Part shown: piece after piece, positions 24,732-34,720 of the stretch
Numbering within the stretch: position 1 is the first letter of the stretch
Layout of the letters: each line of letters begins with the position of its first letter
Origin: Flavobacteriales bacterium
GTDB lineage: Bacteria; Bacteroidota; Bacteroidia; Flavobacteriales; UBA1820
Direction: 5' to 3'
Assembly: GCA_003150615.1 (NCBI GenBank)
Contig: QALN01000009.1
Span: 62,001 to 126,000, forward strand
DNA length: 64,000 bases
Notes under the pieces: model-generated
What the model saw: only the letters and a program-made list of their open reading frames with translations
What the model was told of the DNA's origin: nothing
Database searches by the model: none
Program-made: the position numbers and the translations under genes

Positions 24732-26888
24732 TCAATATTCGAGCGTCACCTCATCCAGGTAAAGCACGCTGGAAGTACTGCCCGTAAAAGCTCCGCCGTC
24801 CACGCTGCTGGTAGCGCATATGAGTATATGCGTAGCCTCAGCAGGATTGAAATCGGAGTTTTTATACGTCAGTTCCACACGGAATTTCTTATATCCGTTG
24901 GTGGTGGCGGCATCGGTAAATCGACCGTATGCCAGAACTTTGGAATCGTTGACCAAATCGCTGACGGCCCCGCCAGGATACGAATCGGCATTTGTTGTAA
25001 CAATCGAATAAGTTCCGGTACACAGAACAATGTATATATCACATTTATCGTATGTACCCGGCGTATTTGATTTATTGTCAACATAGTCTATAGCCCCTGA
25101 GATATAATCGTAATATCCGGAAATAGCTACCGGTTTATAACCGAAAGGAACTCCGAAAGTCATTTCCGCTCCCGGAGGATAGATGTTGGTTTTGGTATAA
25201 ACGCCTGTAAAAATATTTCCGGCCGCAAACTTATTTCCAAAACCGCCTATCCATTTGCTTATCATTTTCACGGCTTTCCCATTTACAACATTCGTAGTTT
25301 CCTCCATCGTAGGATTTTCTCCCAAGGTAGATAAACCTTTTTTCGTTGCGCTTCCATTGCCGCTGCCCCATATATTCTGGGCATCGGTCATAGACTCCAA
25401 TCCTACCAGAACAGTACTGTTCTTGGTGTACCAGTAGTCGAACGCCGAATTTGCGAGCTGCGCATCGGATTTGGCAACGGCCGAAACCGGGGTATTGGCT
25501 CCGGTTGATTTTCCGTAGTACAACGTGCCGCCGTTTGTCAGATTGCCGTTACTGCACAGTACATCCGCGCTGATTACCATGCCGGAAACTATCTCTGCAG
25601 CCGCATCTTTCATAACTCCCAGTTTTCCTGACAAAACCACACGGCCGTCGCCCGATACGGAAGCCCCCTGGCCAAGCGTGAGATCCTGAGCATACAATAT
25701 ACCGTTAAGTACCTCCAGTTCCGTGTTCCCTGTGATAGTGAGCCTGGAAGCAAGAGAATATGTCTTGTTGCCTGTCGGAACGTTGACATCGGCACGGGCT
25801 GCGTGCGTCCTGATGACCGAAGGCGAAGAATTTACAGCGGCAACGTCTATCGTCAGTTTGTTGCCGCCGGTAACCAATACTGCCGAAGAAGGCAGCACAT
25901 CGCCGGAACCGAGAGTTATCGGAGCCGTAAGGGTTACGGCCACATGTCCCGAAGCACCCTGCATCGCTGCATTCCATTCGGCATTGGAAGATACAGACTC
26001 AGGAGCCGCCACATTTATATTGATTCCTGAAACCGTGTATTTCATGCCGCTGGCTAACGTTTTAGCCGGTTTGTCAAACGAAAAATCACCTGCGGAAGTC
26101 GATACCGTAACGGTATATTCCCCCAAATCCTGCGGACATACCAGCATACGGACTTTATATGGATTTCCCGAAGAAAGTACAGGGGCGTGGTCAATTATCG
26201 TCGATACATACTCATTTCCGGTGGAAATTATATAATCTATAGATCCTCCGCAATCATAGTACGTAGAAGTATATATATCTCCGCCATCCTTACGTTCCAG
26301 TACAACGCTGTTTAACGTCACGTCCGCACCGGATGCATTCGACACGAGGTTCACCGGTATCTCCAGCATCACGAAATGCACTTCAAAGCTAACATTGGAC
26401 GTAGAAGCCTCCTGCTGAACAGTAACCAGCGACGGCGATATCATCATAAGTCCCGATACCGGATCGGATGAAGCGGTCTGGTGCTGATCCGGCTCCTGTC
26501 CTATTTTCACAGCACCGGAAGAAGACGCCTCAAGGGATGAATAACCACCGCTTATAACCCTGTAAGTACCTGCAGGTATATTGCCTGACGGATAATAAAA
26601 ATCCGCTTTGGTTCCGTCGGGAGATATGGAACTTTGGTCTATATCCAAATGATAATAAGTAGGAGTCTGTTCCGATTCGCATGTAGCGAAGGTAAGTTTA
26701 TCCCCGGCCGTCCATTTTACGGACAGGCCGTCATCTCCGATGGCTGTTTTGGTTCCCGGAGAGGAAACGGATGTCGCCGTAACCTTAAATCCTTTGTTCT
26801 GGCTCTGCGACGAATGCTTGTCCGTTTTTGAACATCCGAGCGTCAAAAACGACAGGCATATCGAAAATGCCAATATATTTTTTTTCAT
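24732..26888 (-). CDS. Fimbrillin-like/PCMD domain lipoprotein
   Basis: A 718-aa lipoprotein with lipobox LTLGC (Cys19). The N-terminal region has the fimbrillin-family pattern (GTKTAIGDDGLSVKWTAGDKLTF and PAGTYRVISGGYSSL). A middle beta-helix-like part follows (about 330-480). The C-terminal 230 residues match the putative carbohydrate metabolism domain PCMD (GGFGNKFAAGNIFTGVY, GAEMTFGVPFGYKPVAISGYY, YLDEVTLEY). It would be anchored to the outer membrane and may be an adhesin or glycan-binding protein. It is 38 bp downstream of the 56-aa peptide gene and should share its transcript. Confidence 0.82.
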   Translation of the reverse strand: MKKNILAFSICLSFLTLGCSKTDKHSSQSQNKGFKVTATSVSSPGTKTAIGDDGLSVKWTAGDKLTFATCESEQTPTYYHLDIDQSSISPDGTKADFYYPSGNIPAGTYRVISGGYSSLEASSSGAVKIGQEPDQHQTASSDPVSGLMMISPSLVTVQQEASTSNVSFEVHFVMLEIPVNLVSNASGADVTLNSVVLERKDGGDIYTSTYYDCGGSIDYIISTGNEYVSTIIDHAPVLSSGNPYKVRMLVCPQDLGEYTVTVSTSAGDFSFDKPAKTLASGMKYTVSGININVAAPESVSSNAEWNAAMQGASGHVAVTLTAPITLGSGDVLPSSAVLVTGGNKLTIDVAAVNSSPSVIRTHAARADVNVPTGNKTYSLASRLTITGNTELEVLNGILYAQDLTLGQGASVSGDGRVVLSGKLGVMKDAAAEIVSGMVISADVLCSNGNLTNGGTLYYGKSTGANTPVSAVAKSDAQLANSAFDYWYTKNSTVLVGLESMTDAQNIWGSGNGSATKKGLSTLGENPTMEETTNVVNGKAVKMISKWIGGFGNKFAAGNIFTGVYTKTNIYPPGAEMTFGVPFGYKPVAISGYYDYISGAIDYVDNKSNTPGTYDKCDIYIVLCTGTYSIVTTNADSYPGGAVSDLVNDSKVLAYGRFTDAATTNGYKKFRVELTYKNSDFNPAEATHILICATSSVDGGAFTGSTSSVLYLDEVTLEY

Positions 26889-26926
26889 TTTTTGAGTATT
26901 AGTCGTTAATAGTAAATGTATGCGAC

Positions 26927-27097
26927 TTAGATATCGCCTCCGTCACCGAATCCCGGTGTGGTAACGGCAAATCCCTGTTCCACGCATACTTCTATCACTT
27001 CGGCCTGGGGAGCTGCATAAGCTTTTTTCTCTGTGTTTCGGCCGGAAGCGGCGCATGAGGCCTTATTTACGGCATTTTCTTCGTTTTGTTTTTCCAT
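26927..27097 (-). CDS. 56-aa peptide, possible RiPP precursor-like small protein
   Basis: A short reading frame (ATG at 27097) encodes a hydrophilic, Lys/Glu/Asn-rich N-terminal half. The conserved-looking core follows: YAAPQAEVIEVCVEQGFAV (27-45), then TTPGFGDGGDI. The pattern 'Y..P..EVIEV..E.GFA' followed by a Gly/Asp/Ser-rich tail recurs in many short Bacteroidales proteins of unknown function. There is no signal peptide; cysteines are at 15 and 38. It precedes the lipoprotein gene by 38 bp on the same strand. It could be a leader-plus-core substrate for the pqqD-type operon, but that link is inference from proximity only. Confidence 0.65.
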   Translation of the reverse strand: MEKQNEENAVNKASCAASGRNTEKKAYAAPQAEVIEVCVEQGFAVTTPGFGDGGDI

Positions 27098-27118
27098 TTA
27101 TATGTATTTCGATGTTAA

Positions 27119-27154
27119 ATTCCGTAAAGGCGCACCCTGATGTATGTACGGAAT
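27119..27154 (-). repeat. Inverted repeat in the leader of the small peptide gene
   Basis: ATTCCGTA (27119-27126) and TACGGAAT (27147-27154) are exact 8-bp complements separated by 20 nt, 22 bp upstream of the peptide start. They could form a leader stem or be a regulator site. Confidence 0.45.
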
Positions 27155-27500
27155 GTTTTTTTACAACTTCCAACCGTACTCAAACAGCCTTTACTTAAAA
27201 TCAGTTAACAAAACCACATACTATTACATTCGTAATAATTTTGTGATAATGTAAAAATATTAAAAATATATTAATTTATAAAAAACATACACTATTAAAA
27301 AGAAAAATCGGAGAAAAAATACTACTTTCAGACCTTATTTTTCCAATGTAACAACAATTTAAGCAAAAACATCTGTGTCGTTAACACAATTTTATACAGT
27401 AAACACGCAGTATCGTCAATAAAACGTCAGGATATCCGCCGAACGAACGATTTTTTATTAATTTTGAGGGTTGTATAAAAAAACTCTATCATTTAAAGAT
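27155..27500. other. AT-rich intergenic region, no gene seen
   Basis: A divergent gap between the minus-strand peptide/lipoprotein unit and proC. Most of it is very AT-rich with no convincing reading frame. A -7 type box TAATTTTG (27459-27466) lies 35 bp before the proC start without a clear -33 box. Nothing else is recognised. Confidence 0.6.
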
Positions 27501-28292
27501 ATGAAAATAGCAGTCCTTGGCGGGGGAAATATGGGCGGAGCAATAGCTGCCGGCGCCATAGCCGCAAAAATAGCCGAAGCAAAAGACGTGACTATATCGC
27601 ACGCGCGACCCGCATTGCTCGAACGCCTTGAAAAAACAGGAGCCGAAGCAAATATAACATCCGACAACAAAGAAGCCGTAAATGGTGCGGACTTGATATT
27701 AATAGCCGTAAAACCATGGTTGGCCGAAGGCGTGGCACGCGAAATAGCTCCCGTGATAGATCCTTCATACCAGGCTGTCGCTTCCGTAGTTGCCGGGGTT
27801 GATTTTAAAACACTGCAAGAGTGGCTCACCATACCGGGAGGAAAAACTCCTGCTCTGTTCCGCGTAATACCCAACACGGCGGTATCCCTCGGACAAAGCG
27901 CTACATTCATTTGTTCGCACAATGCATCGAGGCAGCAAAATGAAATGACGTTGTCCGTGTTCCGGCCGCTCGGAAAAGTATTTGAAGTCGAGGAAAAAGA
28001 CATGACGGCAGTAACGGCGCTTGCCTCGTGCGGTATAGCGTACATATTGAAATACATAGACGCTTCGTTCAAGGGAGGACAGGAAATAGGGATCGACGCA
28101 AAACAATCGCTCGAAATAGTAATCCAGACCGTGAAAGGCGCTCTTGCCTTGCTTGAGGCAAACGGTTCGCTTCCACAAGAGGAAATAGACAAGGTGACCA
28201 CCCCTGGAGGAATAACACTTAAAGGACTTGCCGAAATGGAGCGTTGCGGTTTCTCGGACGCCGTAATATCGGGACTGAAAGCAAGCAAATAA
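27501..28292 (+). CDS. proC: Pyrroline-5-carboxylate reductase
   Basis: A 263-aa enzyme for the last step of proline synthesis, reducing P5C with NAD(P)H. The N-terminal Rossmann motif is MKIAVLGGGNMGGAIAAG, and the C-terminal helical part has the family signature region TVKGALALLE...DKVTTPGGITLKGLAEME. The ATG at 27501 is chosen because it directly starts the Rossmann strand; an alternative start 30 bp upstream would add ten residues not found in relatives. proB and proA follow within 25 and 13 bp, giving a complete glutamate-to-proline operon. Confidence 0.96.
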   Translation: MKIAVLGGGNMGGAIAAGAIAAKIAEAKDVTISHARPALLERLEKTGAEANITSDNKEAVNGADLILIAVKPWLAEGVAREIAPVIDPSYQAVASVVAGVDFKTLQEWLTIPGGKTPALFRVIPNTAVSLGQSATFICSHNASRQQNEMTLSVFRPLGKVFEVEEKDMTAVTALASCGIAYILKYIDASFKGGQEIGIDAKQSLEIVIQTVKGALALLEANGSLPQEEIDKVTTPGGITLKGLAEMERCGFSDAVISGLKASK

Positions 28293-28316
28293 AAAACACA
28301 TCTCCAAAAACATACG

Positions 28317-29405
28317 ATGACACCCAAATACAAAAGGATAGTAATAAAAATAGGCAGTAATGTGCTCACCCGTGAGGACGGTACCTTGGATACCACACGT
28401 ATGTCGGCACTTGCAGACCAAATATCCGGCCTTCACAAAGCAGGCATGGAGGTAATAGTCGTATCGTCCGGAGCTGTAGCTTCAGGACGCAGCGAACTTG
28501 GACATACGCCGCATAAACTGGACCAAGTGGCATCACGTCAGCTTTTCTCGGCTGTAGGGCAAGTCAAACTGATAAACAAATACTACAACCTGCTGCGCGA
28601 ACAGGGTATAGCCTGCGGGCAGGTGTTGACAACAAAAGAGAGTTTTTCCACGCGAGGACACTACCTGAACCAACGCAACTGCATGTCGGTAATGTTGGAA
28701 AACGGCGTGATACCGATAGTAAACGAAAACGACACTATATCCGTTACCGAACTGATGTTTACGGACAACGACGAATTGTCCGGACTTGTGTGCGCCATGA
28801 TGGACGCAGAAGCGCTAGTAATACTGAGCAACATAGACGGTATTTACGACGGCAACCCTTCCGACCCTTCGTCACGCGTCATAAGGGAAATATTACCCGA
28901 AAGTCAGGACTCGGTATCGCAATACATACAGACAGGACGCTCTCATTTCGGACGCGGAGGAATGATAACCAAAAGCCGCATAGCGTCAAAAGTAGCCAAA
29001 GAAGGCACGGAAGTAATAATAGCCAACGGCAAAAAAGACGATATACTTCTTGGAATAGCATTCGGACTGGATGTTGTGTGTACCCGTTTCGTGCCGTCGC
29101 CAAAAGCCGTATCCGGTGTCAAGAAATGGATATCGCACTGCGAAGGTTTCGCCAAAGGTGAAATTCGCGTAAACCGCTGCGCATACGACGCTCTTATGGG
29201 CCAAACAGCAGTAAGCCTTTTGCCGGTAGGAGTGAGCGAAGTAAACGGTGAATTTGAAAAAGACGATATTGTGAAAATAATATCGCCCGACGGCAACCAG
29301 ATAGGAGTGGGACGTGTTTCGTGTTCGAGCGAACGCGCACGTTCGGTAGCCGGGAAAAAAGGCGAAAAACCGCTGGTACATTACGATTACTTATACCTGG
29401 ACTGA
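28317..29405 (+). CDS. proB: Glutamate 5-kinase
   Basis: A 362-aa kinase that phosphorylates glutamate. The amino-acid kinase domain (about 1-255) shows KIGSNVLT, VSSGAVASGR, NENDTISV and the segment GRGGMITKSRIASKVAKEG. A C-terminal PUA domain follows (about 275-350). ProB with PUA is the usual bacterial form and is normally feedback-inhibited by proline. It starts 25 bp after proC. Confidence 0.96.
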   Translation: MTPKYKRIVIKIGSNVLTREDGTLDTTRMSALADQISGLHKAGMEVIVVSSGAVASGRSELGHTPHKLDQVASRQLFSAVGQVKLINKYYNLLREQGIACGQVLTTKESFSTRGHYLNQRNCMSVMLENGVIPIVNENDTISVTELMFTDNDELSGLVCAMMDAEALVILSNIDGIYDGNPSDPSSRVIREILPESQDSVSQYIQTGRSHFGRGGMITKSRIASKVAKEGTEVIIANGKKDDILLGIAFGLDVVCTRFVPSPKAVSGVKKWISHCEGFAKGEIRVNRCAYDALMGQTAVSLLPVGVSEVNGEFEKDDIVKIISPDGNQIGVGRVSCSSERARSVAGKKGEKPLVHYDYLYLD

Positions 29406-29417
29406 TAAACACGACAA

Positions 29418-30668
29418 ATGAAAATGGAACTCAAAGAAACTTTTGAAAAATCCCTCTCCGCAAGCCGCGCACTTAACCTTTTGGACGAAGGATTTATAAA
29501 CTCCGTACTTTTACAACTGGCGGACAAAACACTGGAAAAAACGGATTTTATACTCGAAGAAAACAAAAAGGACCTCGACCGCATGGACGAATCGGACCCT
29601 ATGTACGATCGTCTTATGCTATCGCGCGAGAGAATAGAAGCCATCGCCGCAGATATAAAAAACGTAGCATCGTTGCCTACGCCCGTAGGGGAAACACTCG
29701 GAAAAACGGTGCGTCCCAACGGTATGGTCATACGCAAGGTACGCGTACCGTTCGGCGTTATAGGGGTAATCTACGAAGCGCGTCCGAATGTCAGTTTCGA
29801 TGTATTTTCCCTGTGTTTCAAAACGTCAAATGCCTGTATACTCAAAGGTGGGCACGATGCATGGCATTCCAACAATGCTATCGTTTCCGTAATAAAAGAA
29901 GTACTCAAAAATAACGGTACAGACGAAAATGCCGTTACATTGCTTCCTTCCGACCGGCAGGCGACTGCCGAACTGCTGAATGCCGTCGGATATGTTGACC
30001 TTCTGATACCACGCGGCGGAAAAGGTCTTATAGAATACGTCCGCGACAATTCCAAGATACCGGTCATAGAAACCGGCGCAGGCATATGCCACACTTATTT
30101 CGACATCCATGGCGATACTGAAAAAGGTAAAAATATAATTTTCAATGCCAAAACGCGCCGGGTGAGCGTATGCAATGCACTCGACTGCCTTGTCATACAT
30201 TCGGAAAGACTTAAAGACCTGCCTGCGCTTACAGAAAAACTGAGCGAAAAGGGCGTAATCATATATGCGGACAAAAGAGCTTACCATGCCTTGGACGGTT
30301 ATTATCCTACGGAATTACTTGAAAACGCGACTCAAGACAGTTATGGCACGGAATTTCTCGATTATAAAATGGCCGTGAAAACAGTAGACTCTCCGGACGA
30401 AGCTATCGCCCATATAACAGAATACTCTTCCAGACACAGCGAATCCATAATAACGGAAAATGCCGAAACGGCGCTTCAGTTCCAAAAAAGAATCGATGCG
30501 GCATGTGTCTATGTGAACGTATCTACAGCATTTACCGATGGAGGACAATTCGGTTTCGGAGCGGAAATAGGTATAAGCACACAAAAACTTCACGCACGCG
30601 GTCCTATGGCGCTCCCGGAACTTACGAGCTACAAATACCTTATAACAGGCGACGGGCAGATACGCTAA
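29418..30668 (+). CDS. proA: Glutamate-5-semialdehyde dehydrogenase
   Basis: A 416-aa NADPH-dependent aldehyde dehydrogenase-superfamily enzyme that reduces gamma-glutamyl phosphate. The region [18 protein letters not shown], the GGKGLIEYV loop and the catalytic cysteine segment [10 protein letters not shown] fit ProA, as does the C-terminal [20 protein letters not shown]. It starts 13 bp after proB; the second in-frame ATG two codons on is equally possible. A terminator follows. Confidence 0.96.
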   Translation: MKMELKETFEKSLSASRALNLLDEGFINSVLLQLADKTLEKTDFILEENKKDLDRMDESDPMYDRLMLSRERIEAIAADIKNVASLPTPVGETLGKTVRPNGMVIRKVRVPFGVIGVIYEARPNVSFDVFSLCFKTSNACILKGGHDAWHSNNAIVSVIKEVLKNNGTDENAVTLLPSDRQATAELLNAVGYVDLLIPRGGKGLIEYVRDNSKIPVIETGAGICHTYFDIHGDTEKGKNIIFNAKTRRVSVCNALDCLVIHSERLKDLPALTEKLSEKGVIIYADKRAYHALDGYYPTELLENATQDSYGTEFLDYKMAVKTVDSPDEAIAHITEYSSRHSESIITENAETALQFQKRIDAACVYVNVSTAFTDGGQFGFGAEIGISTQKLHARGPMALPELTSYKYLITGDGQIR

Positions 30669-30700
30669 TATAAATAAACCGATATACAAAATCCTACTGG

Positions 30701-30737
30701 AGCTGTTCCGAGTAAAAAACGCCGGAACAGCTTTTTA
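30701..30737 (+). terminator. Terminator of proCBA
   Basis: AGCTGTTCCG (30701-30710) pairs with CGGAACAGCT (30723-30732) around a 12-nt loop, followed by a T-run. Confidence 0.8.
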
Positions 30738-30739
30738 TT

Positions 30740-31300
30740 TAACGTTTACATCGCTAACATCATAAATACAATTTTTTACATAACCATATTGTACAATAAG
30801 ATAGTGTATGAACCCATATTTTGTCAATAATGCAAATATGAAATTATCCACTGCTATCTTTATTCTTCTTGTTCTTTTATTTTTAATTTTTAAATAAAAA
30901 AGAAAAACAGAGTATGATGAATATACCTTTTGATTGTGTTCAAATAATTTTACCTTGTTTTTTTGATATTGATTAATTAACATATTATAAAATATATTTA
31001 AAATATTAATTATTTGTATTTCACGTATTTAAATATGTTTTAAACAATAGTTTAAATATATTATCAACATATTTTGTTTATATGTTTCTGAGCTTTATGC
31101 TGTGGAAACTTGTTCATATTGCAGTTGGGAATGAAAATACAGGTGTTGGTAATGCGAAGTTTTTTCAGTTATGTTTAAAGTCGGAGTTATTATATACGCC
31201 GGTTATTATATTTTTATCAACATTTTTTACGGTGTTATCAACTGCCGGTAAACAGTTTGTTTGCATTATATTTGTTTTGATTTTAATATAAGTAAAACGC
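30740..31300. other. Candidate chromosomal replication origin (oriC)
   Basis: A 560-bp gap without a credible gene. DnaA-box-like 9-mers: TTATCCACT (30844-30852), TTATCAACA (31061-31069), TGTGGAAAC (31101-31109, reverse of GTTTCCACA), TTATCAACA (31214-31222) and TTATCAACT (31235-31243). Between the first two the DNA is extremely AT-rich: by count, 56 of 60 bases at 30961-31020 and 51 of 60 at 31021-31080 are A or T, fitting an unwinding element. Sampled + strand coding lines are C/A-rich to the left and G/T-rich to the right. Two parS sites lie 13 kb to the right. dnaA itself is not in the window, which is common in Bacteroidetes. Two short open stretches inside are rejected as genes. Confidence 0.65.
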
Positions 31301-31307
31301 ACTGCTA

Positions 31308-34300
31308 ATGGGAAAATTGAGCGTATATAATGCTTCGGCCGGTTCAGGAAAGACATATACACTGGTAAAAGAATACCTGAAAATAGTGTTGTCGTCGCCT
31401 CGAAGCGACATGTTCAGAAATATACTGGCTGTCACGTTCACCAATAAGGCTGCATGGGAGATGAAAACGCGTATAATAAATACGCTTGAAGATTTTTCGT
31501 CGGCTGATACGAAGCAGTTGTCAGGGATGATGGCGCAGTTGGCATCGGAAATAGATTTGCCGGCCGGGGAATTGAAAAACCGCGCTGCAAATGTTCTCAA
31601 ATCCATATTCGAGGATTATTCGGCTTTTTCTGTAGGAACGATAGATTCTTTCACTACGAGACTTGTGCGTTCTTTTTCACGCGAACTTAAATTGCCTGTC
31701 GGTTTCCGCATAGCGGTCGATTCGGACAATATATTGTCCGAATCGGTGGATATGTTGCTTCTGAGGGCCGGCCGAGACAGCGTTTTGTCCGAAATGCTGC
31801 TGGATTTTGTCATGCGCAATGTCGATGAAGGACGTAATTGGGATATAGATTCCATACTCATATCTTCCGGCAGAATAACTGAAAAAGAAAGCAATATAGA
31901 ACAAATGGAAATGCTGTGCGGCATGAAGATAGAAGACTATATGTCGTTAGGCAAAAAACTTAACGCTTATAAACTTTCGGTCGAAAAACAGATATCCGAC
32001 TTGGGAGATAAGGCATGCAGCATAATATATGACGTTTTAGGAGGAGATAAAATATTGGCTTACGGCGCTTCGGGTGTGGCTTCGTTTTTCAGAAAGGCTT
32101 CACAGGGGCTTGTGACCGAACTCAATACGCAGAGCGACCGTGTACAAAAATTTCTGGCCGGAAGTTATGTTTCTTCTTCAGCCACGATGGAACAAAAGAT
32201 ACTCGTGGGCAATTATTACGATGAACTGTGCCGTATAATAGACGATATAGAAGTAGTTCTGGACAGGGAGCGTACTACATATTCGTATGCGGAAATGCTT
32301 CTTGGGCCGCTAAGGCGCATGAGTGTTGCAGGTGAAATGGAATCTCAGATACGCGAGGTAAAAAACCGCAGTTCCGTCATGCTTCTTCGTGAATTCAATG
32401 AAATAATAAGCCGTCATCTGCGCCTTGAGCCCGTTCCGTTCATATATGAGAAAATAGGTGAAAGGTACAAGCATTATTTTATAGACGAATTTCAGGATAC
32501 TTCGGCCCTGCAATGGGAAAATTTGAAAAATCTCGTATATAACCAACTGGCGGGGGACGGTTCGGCATTGATAGTAGGCGATGCAAAACAGGCCATATAT
32601 CGTTGGCGCGGCGGCGACAGCGATCAATTCATAGACCTTTGCCGTGACGGCGGAGGACTTTCTTCTCAGCAGGTCGAAATAAAAAACCTCGATATCAATT
32701 ACCGGAGCAGCCCAGTACTTGTGGATTTTGCAAATGAAATGTTCACCGTATGTGCAGAATTACTCACTGACGATAAATACACCAGGTCTTATGAAGAAGG
32801 TAATATGCAGAAAGCCGCAAAAAATATTCCTGGTTTCGTATCTATAAGGAATATAGAGGGACAGAATGCCGTACAAAGGCAGGAACCCATGCTGCAAGCT
32901 GTTTACGACGAAATACTCAGGGTAATGTCAGACGGGTTCTCTTATTCGGACATATCGGTATTGTATCGTTCCAACAGAGACGGTGCTATGCTGGCCGAAT
33001 ATTTGTCATCGAAAAACATTCCCGTCACTTCTTCCGAGAGCCTTCTTCTGGCAGGAGCTTCGGGAGTTCGTTTTATAGTTTCGCTGTTGAGGTGCATGGC
33101 TTTTCCGGACGATCTTCAGGCCAGGGCAGGCGTATTGAACTATATAGAACCATCTTTTCCGCACGGTACGGATATAGTACGTTTTAAAGCGGAAAAAATC
33201 ACGGCAAAGCACCGTGATTTCCTCGATTCGGTAAAAACGGTCGTACCGGCATTCGATCCGTATGAACTGCAAAGTCTTCCGCTTTACGAAGCGATAGAAT
33301 ACATCGCCTCCGCATTCGGTGCATGGGGTCGCAGCGAGGATGCGTATATAGCCGGTCTTCTGGATTTGGCGGCCGTATATGTGGACTCGGGTCCGGTGTC
33401 GCTGCGCGGTTTTTTGGAATACTGGGACGACGAGAAAAACTCGGCGAGCATTTCATCTCCTTCCGGGACAGATGCCGTTAAATTGATGACTATTCACAAA
33501 TCCAAAGGATTGGAATTCCCGGTGGTCATTTTTCCGTTTGCTTCGTGGAAAATAAAGGACAGCGAGGATATCTGGGCGCAGCTTCCCCAGGATGAACTTT
33601 TCGGAGGTCTGCCTGCGGCTTACGTGCCTTTATCCGGGGTTAAGAAATACGGTCTGGACGATATTTACGCTCCTTACGCATCGAAGATAATGCTCGACAA
33701 TCTCAACCTTTTGTATGTAGCCGTAACGCGGGCTGAAAACCAGTTGCATGTGATAGCTTCCCTAAACGGCCGCAAAGACAGTACCGGCCAGTGTTTTGAA
33801 ATGTTTCTTGGCAATACAGATACCGAGAACGACTGCGATCCGGACGGTATTTACCTGTACAGCAAAGGCGAGAGGGCGGCTCCGGATTCTTTATGCGCAA
33901 AAGATGTTCCCGCCGGGGCTTTTGTTCTTGACAACCCTTTGGGCCGGCCGTGGAAAGACCGCATGCGGGTGAGTCTTGAATGGAAAAAGATATGGTCTGA
34001 AAACGCGTCCAGAGCTGTGGAAACGGGAAATGCCGTACACCAGGTGTTGTCGTGGGTGGATACAGCCGGCGATATAGACAGGGCTGTTTCAAAAGGGATG
34101 TCTTCAGGTATTTTGCAAGACAACGCTCCAGTAAAAAGTCTTGTCGAGGCTATCGTAGCCGATTCACACCTTTCCGATTATTATTCGGGCGGGTGGGAAA
34201 TACTTTCCGAAAGGGAAATGATGCTGCCCGGCGGACAAGTGTTGCGTCCCGACAGGGTATGTATTAAGGATGGGCATGCTGTGGTCATAGATTATAAAAC

Positions 34301-34433
34301 GGGCGCTCCTAAAAACACGCATCGGACACAAGTTCTGCGTTATGCGGAAGGATTGGAAACAATGGGCTATCAAGTGGATAAATGCATACTCGCATATATA
34401 ACTCCGGAAGGTCCCCAGGTAACGTATGTATGA
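31308..34433 (+). CDS. UvrD/RecB/AddA-family helicase-nuclease
   Basis: A 1041-aa superfamily 1 helicase for double-strand break processing. Motif I is NASAGSGKTYTLV (8-20), motif Ia AVTFTNKAAWEMK, motif II DEFQDTS, motif III VGDAKQAIYRWRGGD, and later motifs TIHKSKGLEFPVVIFPF and LLYVAVTRAE. The C-terminal 100 residues form a RecB/AddA-type nuclease: RPDRV, then VIDYKTG near 980-1000. Length and order match AddA-like proteins of Bacteroidales. The usual partner AddB is not next to it. It is the first gene on the right side of the putative origin. Confidence 0.9.
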   Translation: MGKLSVYNASAGSGKTYTLVKEYLKIVLSSPRSDMFRNILAVTFTNKAAWEMKTRIINTLEDFSSADTKQLSGMMAQLASEIDLPAGELKNRAANVLKSIFEDYSAFSVGTIDSFTTRLVRSFSRELKLPVGFRIAVDSDNILSESVDMLLLRAGRDSVLSEMLLDFVMRNVDEGRNWDIDSILISSGRITEKESNIEQMEMLCGMKIEDYMSLGKKLNAYKLSVEKQISDLGDKACSIIYDVLGGDKILAYGASGVASFFRKASQGLVTELNTQSDRVQKFLAGSYVSSSATMEQKILVGNYYDELCRIIDDIEVVLDRERTTYSYAEMLLGPLRRMSVAGEMESQIREVKNRSSVMLLREFNEIISRHLRLEPVPFIYEKIGERYKHYFIDEFQDTSALQWENLKNLVYNQLAGDGSALIVGDAKQAIYRWRGGDSDQFIDLCRDGGGLSSQQVEIKNLDINYRSSPVLVDFANEMFTVCAELLTDDKYTRSYEEGNMQKAAKNIPGFVSIRNIEGQNAVQRQEPMLQAVYDEILRVMSDGFSYSDISVLYRSNRDGAMLAEYLSSKNIPVTSSESLLLAGASGVRFIVSLLRCMAFPDDLQARAGVLNYIEPSFPHGTDIVRFKAEKITAKHRDFLDSVKTVVPAFDPYELQSLPLYEAIEYIASAFGAWGRSEDAYIAGLLDLAAVYVDSGPVSLRGFLEYWDDEKNSASISSPSGTDAVKLMTIHKSKGLEFPVVIFPFASWKIKDSEDIWAQLPQDELFGGLPAAYVPLSGVKKYGLDDIYAPYASKIMLDNLNLLYVAVTRAENQLHVIASLNGRKDSTGQCFEMFLGNTDTENDCDPDGIYLYSKGERAAPDSLCAKDVPAGAFVLDNPLGRPWKDRMRVSLEWKKIWSENASRAVETGNAVHQVLSWVDTAGDIDRAVSKGMSSGILQDNAPVKSLVEAIVADSHLSDYYSGGWEILSEREMMLPGGQVLRPDRVCIKDGHAVVIDYKTGAPKNTHRTQVLRYAEGLETMGYQVDKCILAYITPEGPQVTYV

Positions 34434-34485
34434 GTATAATACCGGGATGTACCGGAGGCTTATAATCCAAAGTAGACATTATATT

Positions 34486-34517
34486 TTTGAAAATATGAAA
34501 ATAATGCATTATCTTTG
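34486..34517 (+). promoter_or_regulatory. Promoter of tRNA-Pro
   Basis: TTTG (34486-34489), 20 nt, then TATCTTTG (34510-34517), ending 11 nt before the tRNA: a strong Bacteroidetes match. Confidence 0.85.
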
Positions 34518-34528
34518 CCCCTGCAATT

Positions 34529-34602
<74 letters not shown>

Positions 34603-34625
34603 CGAAGTGCAAGCGATAAAACAGG

Positions 34626-34666
34626 GAGCGCCGAGGAAATTTTCCTCGGCGCTCTTGCTTTTTTGC
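34626..34666 (+). terminator. Terminator of tRNA-Pro
   Basis: A perfect 14-bp stem (34626-34639 with 34641-34654) is followed by TTGCTTTTTTG. Confidence 0.85.
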
Positions 34667-34720
34667 CCGTGAAAAGCCGTATTTTTGGTGTCCGTACCGT
34701 CTTTGCAAGGTTCGCATACG

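Noticed and set aside
30735..30983. Possible 82-aa basic protein on the minus strand
   Set aside because: Composition reflects AT-rich DNA (Lys, Asn, Ile, Phe, Tyr); it overlaps the proCBA terminator region.
31082..31291. Possible 69-aa hydrophobic protein
   Set aside because: It lies in the AT-rich origin candidate, overlaps DnaA-box-like sites and has no recognisable pattern.
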